From Rhodamnia argentea (Eukaryota; Streptophyta; Magnoliopsida; Myrtales; Myrtaceae), in NCBI RefSeq assembly GCF_020921035.1, contig NC_063159.1:7976501-8040500 (forward strand): a stretch of DNA of 64,000 nucleotides. Reading direction: 5' to 3'. Each line of letters opens with the position of its first letter. Position 1 is the stretch's first letter. The notes beneath the pieces were generated by a model. That model was not told the origin of the DNA and searched no databases. It was given only the letters and a program-made list of their open reading frames with translations. The translations under genes were made by a program, and so were the position numbers. Below, one piece after another: positions 24,748 through 36,133 of this stretch.

Positions 24748-25735
24748 CGCCGCTACCACCATCCTTGAGCCACCGCCTCACCGTGGTGGCACCACGCTCC
24801 GCGACAAAGCTGTTGACCTTGTCTCCGGCAGCCATGGATGAGCCAAGACTTGAGCTCAAAGCTGTTGAGCAACAGACCAGATCTGGCTTTTGAGAGGCGG
24901 TTGACCTCCACGTCCACCCCTGCTAAGCTGGTCACGAGCTCTTGCCCACAAATATGGTGATACAAATAGGGGTAAGCATGGTTTGGGTGAGCGGTTCCAC
25001 CCTAAAATCAAAAACATCCACAAAGGGCCGGTTCCAAAATATTAAAACCGAGAATGGCCGTTGGTTCCATGAACTCACCTAGGAATCGTACCAGATCGAC
25101 GGTCTGATTACCAAGTGGGTCCATGAAACTAGTCCCACCTAGCAAATGGAAGTGATCGAGAGCGAGAGAGGGAGGTGATGAATGGCCCGAGGTGAGGTGT
25201 GAATCGATAGGAGTTGAGAATTGAGGCTGTGACTCGATGGGAGTCGTGGCCGTGAGTCGAGAGACGGAGATAGAGAAACCAAGGTGAGAGTGAGTCATTA
25301 AAAGTCCGTGACGAGAGAGAGTAGAGATCGACATGAGAGTGAGAGTTAGAGACAAGATAAGTGAGTTTTAAATTAGGGATTTAAGATTTTTCATTTTCTC
25401 AAAAAAGCATTAATTAAATAACCAATATATAGTACATATTACCGATCCGGTCCAGTCCGAGTAGGCAAGTGGGTGGTCCCACACTTGAAATCAAGAATTG
25501 AAAACCGGACCGTATCCCTTTAGGAACCACTGATTTTGGGCCATTCCAGTCCGGTTCGGGACGGTTCAGGTGGTTCCAGGTTCCTTTGCACACCCCTAGA
25601 TACAGCTTCTCGTCCACCGATATGAACTCAAGTCTTGGCTCGTCCATACCTTCCAATGATGAGCTCAACAGCTTTGCCGGAACGTGGTGGCCATGGGGGG
25701 CGATGGCTCGAGGGTGGTGGTAGCGGAGCGACTTG
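24748..25735. repeat. Large inverted repeat split by a hAT-type insertion
   Basis: 24748-24870 and 25625-25735 are imperfect inverted copies. They share 'ccgctaccacca', 'gagcca', 'caccacg', 'aaagctgttga' and 'gagccaagacttgag' in opposite orientation. The arms hold short coding-like frames (MDEPRLE...) with no known domain. Between them sits the element at 24967-25598. The arms could be the ends of a foldback or Mutator-type element, or an inverted duplication of a gene fragment. Confidence 0.6.
24967..25598. mobile_element. Non-autonomous hAT-type element, 632 bp
   Basis: Ends are TAGGGGTAAGCA and TGCACACCCCTA, with flanking sites GATACAAA (24959-24966) and GATACAGC (25599-25606) agreeing at six of eight bases. 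The subterminal parts carry 'ggttcca'/'tggttcc' and 'ccggaccg' words. No transposase. A related fragment is at about 12790-12840. Confidence 0.6.
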
Positions 25736-25967
25736 GACAGTGGAAATAGCCAAGCACAGGCAGAGCGGTTGGTGAAGGAAGAAGATGGAGGAGGAAAAGA
25801 ACTTTTTTTACATTCCATATCAATATCCATGTGTCAAAATCTGCTTGAGTATTAGTAAATAAGCGCACGCCACGTCAATCGTTGACTTCGCGCTTACAAA
25901 CCAGCGAATATCATCTTCAAAACATGTTTACAAATCCTTAACTATATTAACAAAATGATCTCAAATT

Positions 25968-26823
25968 CAGGGGTGTCAAAAAAGGCCGACTCGACCTGAA
26001 AATTTTCAGTATTTAGGGTCGGGCCACGGTCTTCTTCAGGTGAGGGTCGAGCGTAGGGTCTTCTGACCCATTTGGGCCAGGTCGGGGCGTGTTTCGAGTC
26101 AGTACCTTTTTTTTTTTTTTTTTTTTGCATTCCCCCAGTTTGAAAATTATGAGCCCTAGCCCCCGACTCCACCAATCGCACTTTTCTCTCTCCAATTTGA
26201 AAAGAACGAGCCCTAACCCTAACTCCATGATCGATGCCCTCAGCTCTCCTCTTTAAATCAGGTCAAGTCGAACTCCATGATCTCCACCGATGACAACTCC
26301 AACTCGGCAGCTATCATCGATGGAACTTGTGGATATTTGGGACAGAGGATGTGATGGCAAAGAAAAAAAAAATTACCGAAACCATGGAGTTGTTATCAGT
26401 GGAGAGTCCAATGCCATAGTGAAACCCTATGGTGATATCGGAGAACAAGACATGGTCAGTTTGTACTTGGAGGATGAGTATGGGTTTGATTGTGTAACCA
26501 TAATGAGAATGATGACATTTCGAGCAACCCTCTTTTTTGGTCATCGATCGAGATCGTAAAGTCCGACTTAACCTGGTTCAAAGAGGAGAGTTTGGCGCAC
26601 CAGTCTCGGATGTTAGGTTAGGACTCACACTTTTCAAATCCAGATATTTCAAAAAAAAAAAAAAACACTCAATTCGTAACTCGAATTGAGAAAAACCCGA
26701 AGAATTGAGGCATATTCAATTCGGATCTCGGCCTGGTCCAGCTCTTGTCATTCATTTCGGGTCCAGGATCATAGATACAGGACCCCATTGATACATATGA
26801 TATCCGACCCATTGACACCCCAA
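25968..26823. mobile_element. Non-autonomous hAT-type element with perfect 8-bp target duplication
   Basis: Begins CAGGGGTGTCAA and ends TTGACACCCCAA. The exact 8-bp repeat CTCAAATT flanks it at 25960-25967 and 26824-26831. It is 856 bp, with subterminal 'ggtcgggcc'/'gacctg'-type words and poly(T/A) runs, and has no transposase frame. Small open frames inside are not supported as genes. Confidence 0.8.
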
Positions 26824-26978
26824 CTCAAATTGTTTTTTTTTTTCAACCACACTACTCAAACTTGTTAAGAACGTGTCACTTTTCTCGAATTGTGCGAGGA
26901 CGCTACAACCTGACCTTTCTTATCGAATCAAAAGGTCGAAAAAATGGCATGGTGGAGGATATAGCTCAAATTCGTGCG

Positions 26979-27212
26979 TAGGATCTGGCTTTCCTCCCTT
27001 TAATTATGATGGTAGATTCTCCAACAAGACTATCGATATGTTTTAATTATTCTCTAAATATGAAATACCCACTAAGACGGGTCCCCCGGGCTCCAAAGAG
27101 AAAATGACACAGTAAAATTAAATTAATCATTAACCGATCAAACGCATATCGCTCCATTACAGATTTCACGATTTCATTAATGTGAATGGGCTTTAGAGAA
27201 CCTACACCTAGG
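26979..27212 (+). repeat. Copy 2 of the receptor-kinase 5'-flank block, orphan
   Basis: Similar in the same orientation to 20377-20590 and 29590-29842. No kinase sequence follows it, so it looks like the only remains of a deleted duplicate. Confidence 0.6.
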
Positions 27213-27214
27213 TT

Positions 27215-28420
27215 ACGGGGTAAAATTATGTGACGATTCAGTCATAAAATTTTTACTTTGGCCAATTTTTTTTTTTTTTGTCGAATACTTTGGCCAATTT
27301 AATCCTTCACATTTTGACTATTTGCCAATTTAGTTCAGAAACCTTTTAAATGTGCCAATTCAGTGTTAAACCTTTTAATGATTTATCATTTTGTTTTTGT
27401 CATAAGGGAATTTTCATTTTACAAAACAGAGAGATGCCTAATTTCAAGAAAAAATTAATCACAAAGCGTTAAAATCCAATGTGAATCTAACAAATAAATC
27501 AACTTAGTCACCGAACCTCGCATCATTATCGGTGATGAGCACACGCCGAAATTTCCCTCTTTAATAGTCACGGCTTTGTCAAAAGGCGGTGCACGCCTAG
27601 GTTCGGCATCGCCAGCACCATCGTCATATAGAGATAATAACAATATCAAAGGTTGAAAGATGACAAATAACATATTGTAAATCCCAGATCTATACCTAGA
27701 TCATGATAGAAGAGCGCTCAAATCTACATCTAACTCTAAACTGGGAGAGAAGAGCTGCAAAACAGATACTGGTTGATCACGAACACACTTTCAAATAAGC
27801 TCATCGTTAAATGCAGCAAGAGAGGAGCTTGAGAGACTTGCGAAGTGCTCGACTTTGTGGAGCAAGCACCAGAGCCAAAGCGAAGGAGCATATCCGGAGA
27901 GAGCAGATTCTTCCAAAGTGCACACGCTTTAATCTTCGGAGCTCACAAGGGCAAACTCTACTTCCGTGGAGAAAGTTGACAAAGACGTCCACAAAATCAC
28001 CAAAGAAGTCTCGAAGGATTATTGAAGATAAAAAGATAGGGAGAGGAAGAGAAAGAGGGAGAGGTCCTCCCTCTCACGAACGATCTCCCTCATGTGTGTG
28101 CCAACTTGAAATGCACATGTAAATTGTATTAGAGAAATCCTACATCGTTGAATTGATATAGTGTGGAGCAGTAAACAAAAAAAAAGTCATGGCACTAACT
28201 CATTGCTAAAGATTTTTAGTGAAAATGGGTCCAATTGGATATATTGACGGGCTCGGACTTGAACTCCCTCCTATCAATCTATCAAGTGAATATCGAACTT
28301 ATGTTGCGTGCTCCCACCATAGATTGCTTATGCTTATCTCAGACAATACTGGACTTTCATTTTTGCATCCATCCTGTATCTCATGGTATTGTGCATGCAT
28401 TCGGATTCATTTATGTCGAG
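27215..28420. other. Repeat-rich stretch without a recognised gene
   Basis: 27215-27420 has repeated 'ttggccaattt'/'gccaattta' words of the same MITE-like family as 28.4-29.5 kb. 28122-28260 (from 'attgtattagagaaatcc') matches 11836-11970, a dispersed transposon end. 27800-28080 has a 103-codon frame rich in R, K and S with no domain; probably chance. Confidence 0.4.
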
Positions 28421-28977
28421 AAAATTGTCAAAAAAAGTCCTAAAAATTTTACACTTTTCCCAATTCAATCCTAAATCTTTCTAATTTTTTGGTTAAATCT
28501 TAAACCTTTTTCCCTTTTGGTCCTATTAGCCGGATGCTGACGTGGATAATTTTAATAATATTTGAAATTTTTTCAAATATGTTACTATTTTTTATGTATT
28601 TCCTTTTTATTTTTATTTTTCCTTTTTCCTTTTTTTTTTCTTTTTTTTTCCTCCATTCAATCAGGCAAGGGTGGCCTCGCGGCCGCCCTTGCTCGTGGCG
28701 GCAAGGGTTGACCTCGCCTACCCGGCCGAGGGCGTCCCTCTCTTGAGGCCAAGTGGAGGAAAAAAAGGAAAGGAAAAAATAAATAAATGTAGTAAAACAT
28801 TATTAAAAATTATGCACCTCGGAGCCAGCGGTGCCACATGAAAAGCCGACATCCACATCGGTGATTTCTAGCCAATATGACTGAATTGGCAAAAGGTGAA
28901 AAGGTTTAGAGCTGAATCGGCAAACTTAAATTGGTAAAAGTGCAAAAAAGTTTAGGACTTTTTTTTTTTATAATTTT
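28421..28977. mobile_element. MITE-like element with long imperfect terminal inverted repeats
   Basis: The left end (AAAATTGTCAAAAAAAGTCC, then 'cacttttcccaatt') and right end ('aattggtaaaagtgc', then 'ttaggac' and 'ataatttt') are imperfect inverted repeats of about 50 bp. The middle has a GC-rich core near 28665-28745 (cctcgcggccgccc). No target duplication or coding capacity is visible. Confidence 0.55.
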
Positions 28978-28995
28978 CCCAATTTATGTAGGTAT

Positions 28996-29178
28996 ACATC
29001 TCGACCAAGGAGAGGACCCAACAGCTCTCATTCTCAACTGGTATATGTTCAGCATCTTCTTCGGGACACTATTCTTAGACGCATTCCCGATCTATGTACA
29101 AGACAACGTGGGGTGGGGATTGAGCTATGCCCTTCCCACACTAGGACTTTGGGAACTCCAATTTACAGGCACGAGGCG
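28996..29178 (+). pseudogene. NPF transporter exon fragment inside transposon debris
   Basis: The stretch aligns with part of exon 3 of an NPF gene. It starts at the KER-T codons and continues through WYMFSIFFGTLFLDAFPIY and VQDNVGWGLSYALPTLGL. After that an internal deletion of about 24 bp relative to the 6.6-7.2 kb gene shifts the frame before 'ttacaggcacga' (F-Y-R-H in the intact gene). No other NPF exon is nearby. It lies between the MITE-like element ending at 28977 and a second right half of that family at 29180-29492, so capture is likely. Divergence from the local gene means the source may be another family member. Confidence 0.8.
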
Positions 29179-29179
29179 C

Positions 29180-29492
29180 GCTCGCCAATGAGGCAATAGC
29201 CGTTGAGGCTCGCCCTTGCTAGTAGCCGGCAGAGGCAACCTCTCCGGTCTTCGCCTCTAGCCGATTGCCGAGGTTCGACTATCAGCAGGAGGAAGAAGAA
29301 TGAAGAGAGGAAAGAAAAAGAAAAACAAAATAAAAATAATTCAAAAAATTATTAAAATATGATTAGGATTGTCTACGTCGGCGTCGGCAAGCCAAAATTA
29401 GCTGGATAGGCTGAATTGGCATAATACAAAAGGCCTAGGATTGAAATTACACAATTATAATAAATTTAGAATTTTTTTTTTTTGTTATTTTC
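29180..29492. mobile_element. Second half-copy of the MITE-like family
   Basis: Contains the GC-rich core words ('ggctcgcccttgctagtagccgg'-like, shortened here to 'ggctcgcccttgc'), then 'ctgaattggcataatac', 'aggattgaaatt' and a T-run end. These match the right part of 28421-28977. The left end is missing or is shared with that element. Confidence 0.45.
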
Positions 29493-29589
29493 CTTGGATT
29501 CTAGCCCTAACACGACACTTTGCGTAATAGGATTTCTATCGGAAAACAAACACGAACACAAGTCATTTGTCGATGGCGTCCAATGGTTG

Positions 29590-29842
29590 GCATTAATTTG
29601 GCTTTTCTCCCTCAATTGTGACGTTAGATTCTCCAACAAGAATTATTAGTAAGTTTTTCCGCATAATTCCCTCGAAATAAAATAACCCACTAAGAAGCAT
29701 CCCCCGGGGCTCCAATGGAAAAAGGATCTTAGTGCAAATATTTTCAGTACAATTAATCATTAACCGGGCAAATGCACGTTGCTCCCTTACAGATTTCATG
29801 ATTTAATTTGAAGTGAATTGGCTTTTGAGGACCTACACTTAT
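29590..29842 (+). repeat. Copy 3 of the receptor-kinase 5'-flank block
   Basis: Similar to 20377-20590 and 26979-27212 in the same orientation. It lies 2.4 kb before the intact kinase, farther than copy 1 lies from the broken one. This suggests DNA was inserted after duplication, or the copy belongs to another lost gene. Confidence 0.6.
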
Positions 29843-32188
29843 ATATTGCATCGATCCAACGGGTTCGGACGTGAGCGACAGGAAGCTAGGTACTATGGTT
29901 CTATGGGTGAGAATGCTATATTACTTTATTCTCAAATCGGGTATTGAACCGTCTCTCCCTCCTACTGTAACTTTTGCCTCTATCTCTAATTCTGGGTCTC
30001 GATCTTGAACTCGAACTGATGTTTCGTATTATTCTAGATGTTGAGAAGTGGTACTTGAACTGAGTTCAGAACACCATGAGATAATTCGGTCCATATCTAG
30101 CGTGGGTGTTGGAACATTAAGAGAACCTTTCCCTAATATGAAAGGATCAAGAAGGATGCACCTCTGACTTTTGACATAATCATTGCTATTCTTGTTGGGT
30201 CCAAAATGATTAATTTCCATCTAAAACTATGAAAACAAAAACCAAAAAGAAAAATAAAAATCACTTTTATAGATGACTAGCCACCGAGTAGGTATAGACT
30301 CTAGTCTATTAAAGATTGTCAATATTTGAAAGGAAGCCATTTCAAAGAGTCGCCCTCTTGTTTTTTAATTTGCTTACTAAGTTCCTTACAACATATGTGA
30401 TTTAGAAAAACATATTAAAAAGAGAAATTTTGTGGTCAATTGTAATGCATATAGTTGTGGTTAGTCTAAGTAAAGTGCCAACTCGAGTGTGAAAGGGTTG
30501 ATGTCGATTTCGTGCGATTTGACTTCAAATCAACTGATAAAAAAATCTATCCGAATCCATGACCCTTATAAATGGCTAATGATCGAAAGCTTCGAAAGTT
30601 TAATAGTGCAATTAAAGGTAGCGTGATAAACGAAATATTATCAAATAACATATTCATTTGGCTAATGACTATCCCTCAATCAATTCAACCGTCAACTAAT
30701 GGGTTTCGATTAGACAAGCAAATTGGAAAAGGAGGGGAATTCATTTTGCACAATTAATCACGTGGGAATATAAAATCAGATTATTATTGCTGCGCACGAG
30801 TTTATTAAAAAACGAAACCCCCACCTTCAAAGTGGTCGGCAGAACACCACCAAAGGCCGATCACAATAGACCCCCATACTGACATCAATGTTTCGGGGGA
30901 CCAACCAGTCCTGTTATTCCTCAGCCGTGATCGTCATCTTCATCGGACCACAACTGCATCGCACCATCATCACACCGGCGAATCCAGAGCCATCGCTAGG
31001 CTGGCCGGATCGTCCTAACCGGCACCATTGCTTTCGGATCAGTCCATAAGTCACTAGTTATCTCTAAGATTTTCCATTGATTTTAACTGGAATAAGGACA
31101 TCAAAAGTGTCAAAATTTATATACGACGCTCACTTTTATGTCAAAAAAATTTTATACATTATTTGTGCTAGTTTTAAAAAAAACGATTATTTAAGTGCCA
31201 ACTCCAATTAACTTTATCAGAAATTTCACATGACATCTACGTGGATCGCAAAAGAATCTCAGTCAGAAATTAAAAAAAATGTAAAAGTTAAAAAAAATTA
31301 AAACTCATAATGTTACTTTCGTCATCTAATTCTTTATGTAATCTATGGAGTAAATTTTGAGAGTGAAATTAGCATATGATCCAATATTCACGTGCCTATT
31401 ACAGCTAAACATGCAAACCCTTGTATAGATGGACTCCCTCCTATTTCAACACCTACGACCAAAAATCTACAAATCATTAATTAATAATTTTTATAGACTA
31501 CTATATTAAATCAAATCACGTGGTTCGTTAAACTGGAAATCCCTCCTCGTTACAGATTGAACAGGACACCGCTTCGCAACGCGTTCTGAGACAACGTCAT
31601 AAAAGTCAAACTTGGCGTGCTAGACTGCCAGGTTGTCACCTTCTCTAGGCCTCTTGTATGAACTGAGCACTTGGAAAAAAGAGCAGCACACAAACCAATC
31701 ACCATCTCTCTCCAAGCCCTTTCTTCATTGTTTTTCCTTGACTTTTCTTTTTTCTTTTGGTCAAACTTTTTCCAACACTTCAATGTCAGAAAAAGTCAGC
31801 ATTTCCTCGAGTGGCCGTTCTTCTCGTTTGAAAAGAGAAAGGTGGATGGTTCGAATCTTTACCTTTAAGAGAAATGGAGTGGGGACGCGTGAAAAGAGAG
31901 CAAAATTTCGTAATCTGCACATGACATATAGCATACACAGTAAGGCTTGTATAATAGAATATGATAGGACAGAACCAAATGAAATTGTGGAAATCACTTA
32001 TATCTTATTCTTTTTCATTTTTTTTTTTTGGAAATTGTTTTTGAATTAATCGTATAGTCTAGAGACTCGGCGAATCAAAACTCGCAGTGAAACGAGATTA
32101 TATGCGGATTTATATGCATGCGATCGGGCGACGTGAAAGGTATTCCCGACAAAACACTTTGATTAGTTTAGTCCAAACCCTTTTGTGC
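29843..32188. other. Intergenic stretch upstream of the intact receptor kinase
   Basis: No gene recognised. 31090-31260 has AT-rich repeat words like those at 1.9-2.1 kb. 30780-31030 is GC-richer with no recognisable frame. The proximal kinase promoter is at the right edge. Confidence 0.35.
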
Positions 32189-32195
32189 TATAAAA
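32189..32195 (+). promoter_or_regulatory. TATA box of the intact receptor kinase
   Basis: TATAAAA. With the usual 25-35 bp spacing transcription would start near 32218-32228. The ATG at 32219 would then be at or before the cap site, and 32246 would be the first usable start. Confidence 0.55.
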
Positions 32196-32245
32196 CAATT
32201 TGATCCAGCTCATTCCTCATGAATTCCAATAGCATCTTGCTAGGC

Positions 32246-35200
32246 ATGACAACATCAACTTCAACCCACCCTCACTGCCTCTTCATCTTCCTCTGTCTCC
32301 TCTTCTTGCTTCCACTTCAGGCCTCGCCGTCGCCGACCACAGAGGCACAAGCTCTTGTCAAATGGAAGAACTCCCTCTCCCCTCCTCCTCCTTTGAGCTC
32401 ATGGTCGCTCACCAACATCACCCATCTCTGCAAATGGACCGGCGTTGCCTGCAACAATGGCGGGTCAGTCTCGGAGATCAGCCTCTCCGGCTTAAGCCTC
32501 GGCGGCACGCTCAATGCGCTCGACTTCGCTTCGCTCCCGAACCTGACCCGCTTCGACGTCAGCAGCAACAATCTTGAGGGCCCGATACCGTCCTCCATCG
32601 GCAATCTCTCCAAGCTCAGGTTCTTGGACCTGGGGAGCAATCTCTTCGAGGGTGGCGTACCGCTCGAGATGGGCCAATTGCAAGAGATTCAGCACTTGAG
32701 CCTCTTGAACAACACTCTCAATGGTACTATCCCTCACCAGATCAGCAATCTCGGGAAGGTGTGGCACTTGGATCTGGGATCAAACTACTTGGAATCTCCT
32801 GACTGGTCGAAATTCTCCGCCATGCCGTCGGTGACTTACCTGAGCCTCTTCCTCAATTTGCTCGATGGCGAATTCCCCGGCTTCGTGGCCAATTGCCGGA
32901 ACCTGACATACCTTGACCTGTCGCAAAACACATTGACTGGCAAAATTCCTGAGGCTGTGTATGCCAACCTGGTGAACCTTGAATACCTCAACCTCACGGC
33001 GAATTCGTTCCAGGGGCCGATCTCAAACATATCAAAACTTTCCCGGCTGAAGGAGATCCGGATGGATAACAATCCATTCGGCGGTCCTATTCCTGGAGAC
33101 ATAGGATTGCTGACTGAGCTTCAGATGATAGAGATGTACAACAATTCCTTAGAAGGGGCAATTCCTAGCTCCATTGGTCAATTGAGAAAGCTTCAAAAGC
33201 TTGATTTGGGCACAAATCGATTGAACTCTTCAATCCCTTCCGAGCTCGGGCTTTGTTCTAACCTCACCGAGTTAGCCCTCGCCGTGAATTCGATCTCCGG
33301 GGAATTGCCTCTCTCTCTGTCCAATCTGATCAGATTATCGAAATTTGGAGCTTCGGATAATCGCCTGTCAGGTGAGTTATCCCCTTATTTCTTCACAAAT
33401 TGGACCGAACTTGTTTCTTTGCAGCTCCAGTACAATTTTCTCTCCGGCCAAATTCCGCCGGAAATCGGAAGCTTGACCAATCTCAATTACCTCTACTTGT
33501 ACCACAATTCGCTCTCCGGTCCGATCCCTACCGGGATCGGGAGAGTTGAGAATTTGCTTGAGTTAGACCTCTCACATAACAATCTCTCCGGCCGAATCCC
33601 TTTGACATTGTGGAACCTCAGCAACCTTCAGATCCTCCAGCTTTTCTCCAACAACCTCACTGGGACTATTCCTCCGGGGGTCGGGAACCTCACATCGGTG
33701 ACCATTCTCGACCTCAACACGAACCAGCTTTATGGAGAGGTCCCTGAGACCATCTCTCGCCTTGCTAACTTACAGTCGATCGCTTTGTTCACGAACAATT
33801 TCTCGGGAGGCATACCGAGTGATTTCGGCAAGTACAGCCCTTCTCTGGGCTATGTTAGGTTTTCAAACAACAGCTTCGTCGGAGAACTGCCAACCGAGTT
33901 ATGCAGTGGCATTGCTCTACAAGAACTCCTCGTCGATGGGAACAAGTTCACCGGGCCGCTGCCCAACTGCTTGAGGAACTGTTCGGGGCTAACAAGAGTC
34001 CGTCTAGATGGCAATCAGTTCACTGCAGATATCACGAGTGCATTCGGAGTTTATCCGAATCTGGCCTTTATAAGCCTCAGCAACAACCAATTTGTGGGGA
34101 ATCTCTCGACAGAATGGGGGGAGTGTATGAATCTCACGAGTTTGCAGATAGATGGTAACAAAATCTCCGGCCACATCCCGCCAGAGCTGGGGAAATTGTC
34201 TCAGTTGCGGGTCCTGACTCTGTACAGCAATGAATTGACCGGGAAAATTCCAGACGAGATGGGAAATCTAGGGGAGTTGATCACGCTGAACTTGAGCAAC
34301 AACCATTTGGCCGGAGATATTCCGGTCTCATTAGGAAATTTGTCGAGGCTAAATTATCTTGATTTGTCGGGGAACGCGTTCAGCGGCAGCATACCGGACC
34401 AGCTAGCTAATTGTGAGAATTTACTGAGCTTGAACTTGAGCAACAACAATCTGTCGGGTGTCATATCGCCGGAGCTCGGGAACTTGTTCGCGCTACAGAA
34501 CCTCCTAGACCTGAGCCACAATTCACTAGCGGGATCAATTCCTTCCAATTTAGCAAAGCTTACTAAATTGGAAAATCTCAATCTTTCGCATAACAATTTG
34601 TCGGGTACGATCCCAGCTGCTCTCACTAGCATGGTGAGTTTAAGCTCCATAGACTTGTCGTACAACGAGCTGACAGGTGCGGTTCCTAGTGATAGCCTCT
34701 TTCGACAATCGCCAGGCAGTGCTTTTATAGGGAATCCGGGCTTGTGCGGAAACGCGACGGGATTATCTCCTTGTGGAACGAGCAGCAAATCGACCCATCA
34801 TAGGAAAAAGGTTCTGATCGGTGTGATTGTTGGCGTCTGCTGCTTACTACTGCTCGTGACCCTTATTGCTTTGATCCTGGTACTTCGGCAGCGAAACAAG
34901 CATCTCGATGAACAGATCAAGAGTCGTGTAAAGTATGGGGAATCCGAGACGATCATATGGGAAAGTGGAGCAAAATTCACCTTCAACGACATCGCCAAGG
35001 CCACAGACAACTTCAGCGAAGAGTACTGCATTGGAAAAGGCGGGTTCGGGAGCGTATACAAGGCCAAACTGGCCAGCGGCCGAATCCTCGCTGTCAAAAA
35101 GCTCAATGCATTGGACTCAGGCGACGTCCCTGCAGTCAACCTCCAGAGCTTCAAGAACGAGATCCGCGTGTTGACCGAGGTCCGGCACCGCAATGTGATC

Positions 35201-36133
35201 AAGCTCCATGGGTTCTGTTCCAAGGGGGGTAGCATTTACTTGGTCTATGAGTTCGTCGAGAGAGGCAGTTTGGCAAAGGTGTTGCACGGAGGAAAAGGAG
35301 CAACTGAACTGAACTGGGGTACAAGAGTGAAGATTGTTCAAGGAGTGGCTCATGCGATCGCCTACTTGCATCACGATTGCTCGCCATCGATCGTCCATCG
35401 GGACATAACGTTGAACAACATCTTGCTCGAGTGGGACTTCGAGCCTCGGCTCTCGGATTTTGGGACGGCGAGACTCTTGAATCCGGACTTGTCGAATTGG
35501 ACCACAGTGGCGGGATCTTATGGCTACATGGCTCCAGGTAAGCTATATGATCGAATCTAACTATACATTTTGCGTGCACATATTATCTATCTTGGATTGA
35601 TCAAATACCTTCCATTAACATTTATGAATTTGGATTCACCGAATAACTCAGAACAAGACTTCTAGGAAGAGCAAGTGTAGATTTTGTAAAGTGATTGTTC
35701 CTTCTCGACGTTATGATCATGACATTAATTCATTCTTGTTTCATTGAAAACAGAGTTAGCAGTAACTATGCGGTTGACGGACAAATGCGACGTGTTTAGC
35801 TTCGGAGTAGTAGCGCTAGAGATCATGATGGGGAAGCATCCAGGGGATCTTCTCGTTTCCCTACAAACGACACAAACGTCGTCGACATTACCAGAAGACA
35901 CAAATTTGCTACTAAAGGATGTGCTCGATGAACGTCTTCCTCCTCCGGCCGGAAAACTAGCCGAGGAAGTTGTGTTCGTCGTCACGGTGGCGCTGGCGTG
36001 CACGCGGACGAGTCCTGATTCACGACCCACCATGCGTTTCGTCGCGCAAGAATTGTCCGCACGCACTCAAGCTTGCTTATCCGAGCCCTTAGGCTCCATA
36101 AGCATCAGCAAGCTATTGAGTCTTCAGAAATAA
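32246..36133 (+). CDS. LRR receptor-like kinase, MIK2 (MDIS1-interacting receptor like kinase 2)-like
   Basis: Plasma-membrane receptor kinase of the At4g08850/At1g35710 clade. Exons 32246-35537 and 35754-36133 join through MAPE|LAVTM, giving 1223 residues, longer than Arabidopsis MIK2 because of extra LRRs. Parts: signal peptide (hydrophobic [14 protein letters not shown]), LRR N-cap with ALVKWKN, more than 25 LRRs of plant type (L..L.L..N.L.G.IP) over about residues 70-820, a membrane segment at about 855-880 ([20 protein letters not shown]), then a kinase. Kinase motifs are GKGGFG, AVKK, VHRD (about 1050) and DFG, so it is an RD kinase with catalytic residues present. The clade includes the SCOOP-peptide receptor MIK2; the ligand here is unknown. 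An in-frame ATG at 32219 would add nine residues; the TATA box at 32189 favours 32246. A broken paralogue is at 20.9-24.6 kb. Confidence 0.92.

Noticed and set aside
30029-30220. Minus-strand frame considered as a retrotransposon polyprotein piece
   Set aside because: No recognisable motif of reverse transcriptase, integrase or gag; too short to support.
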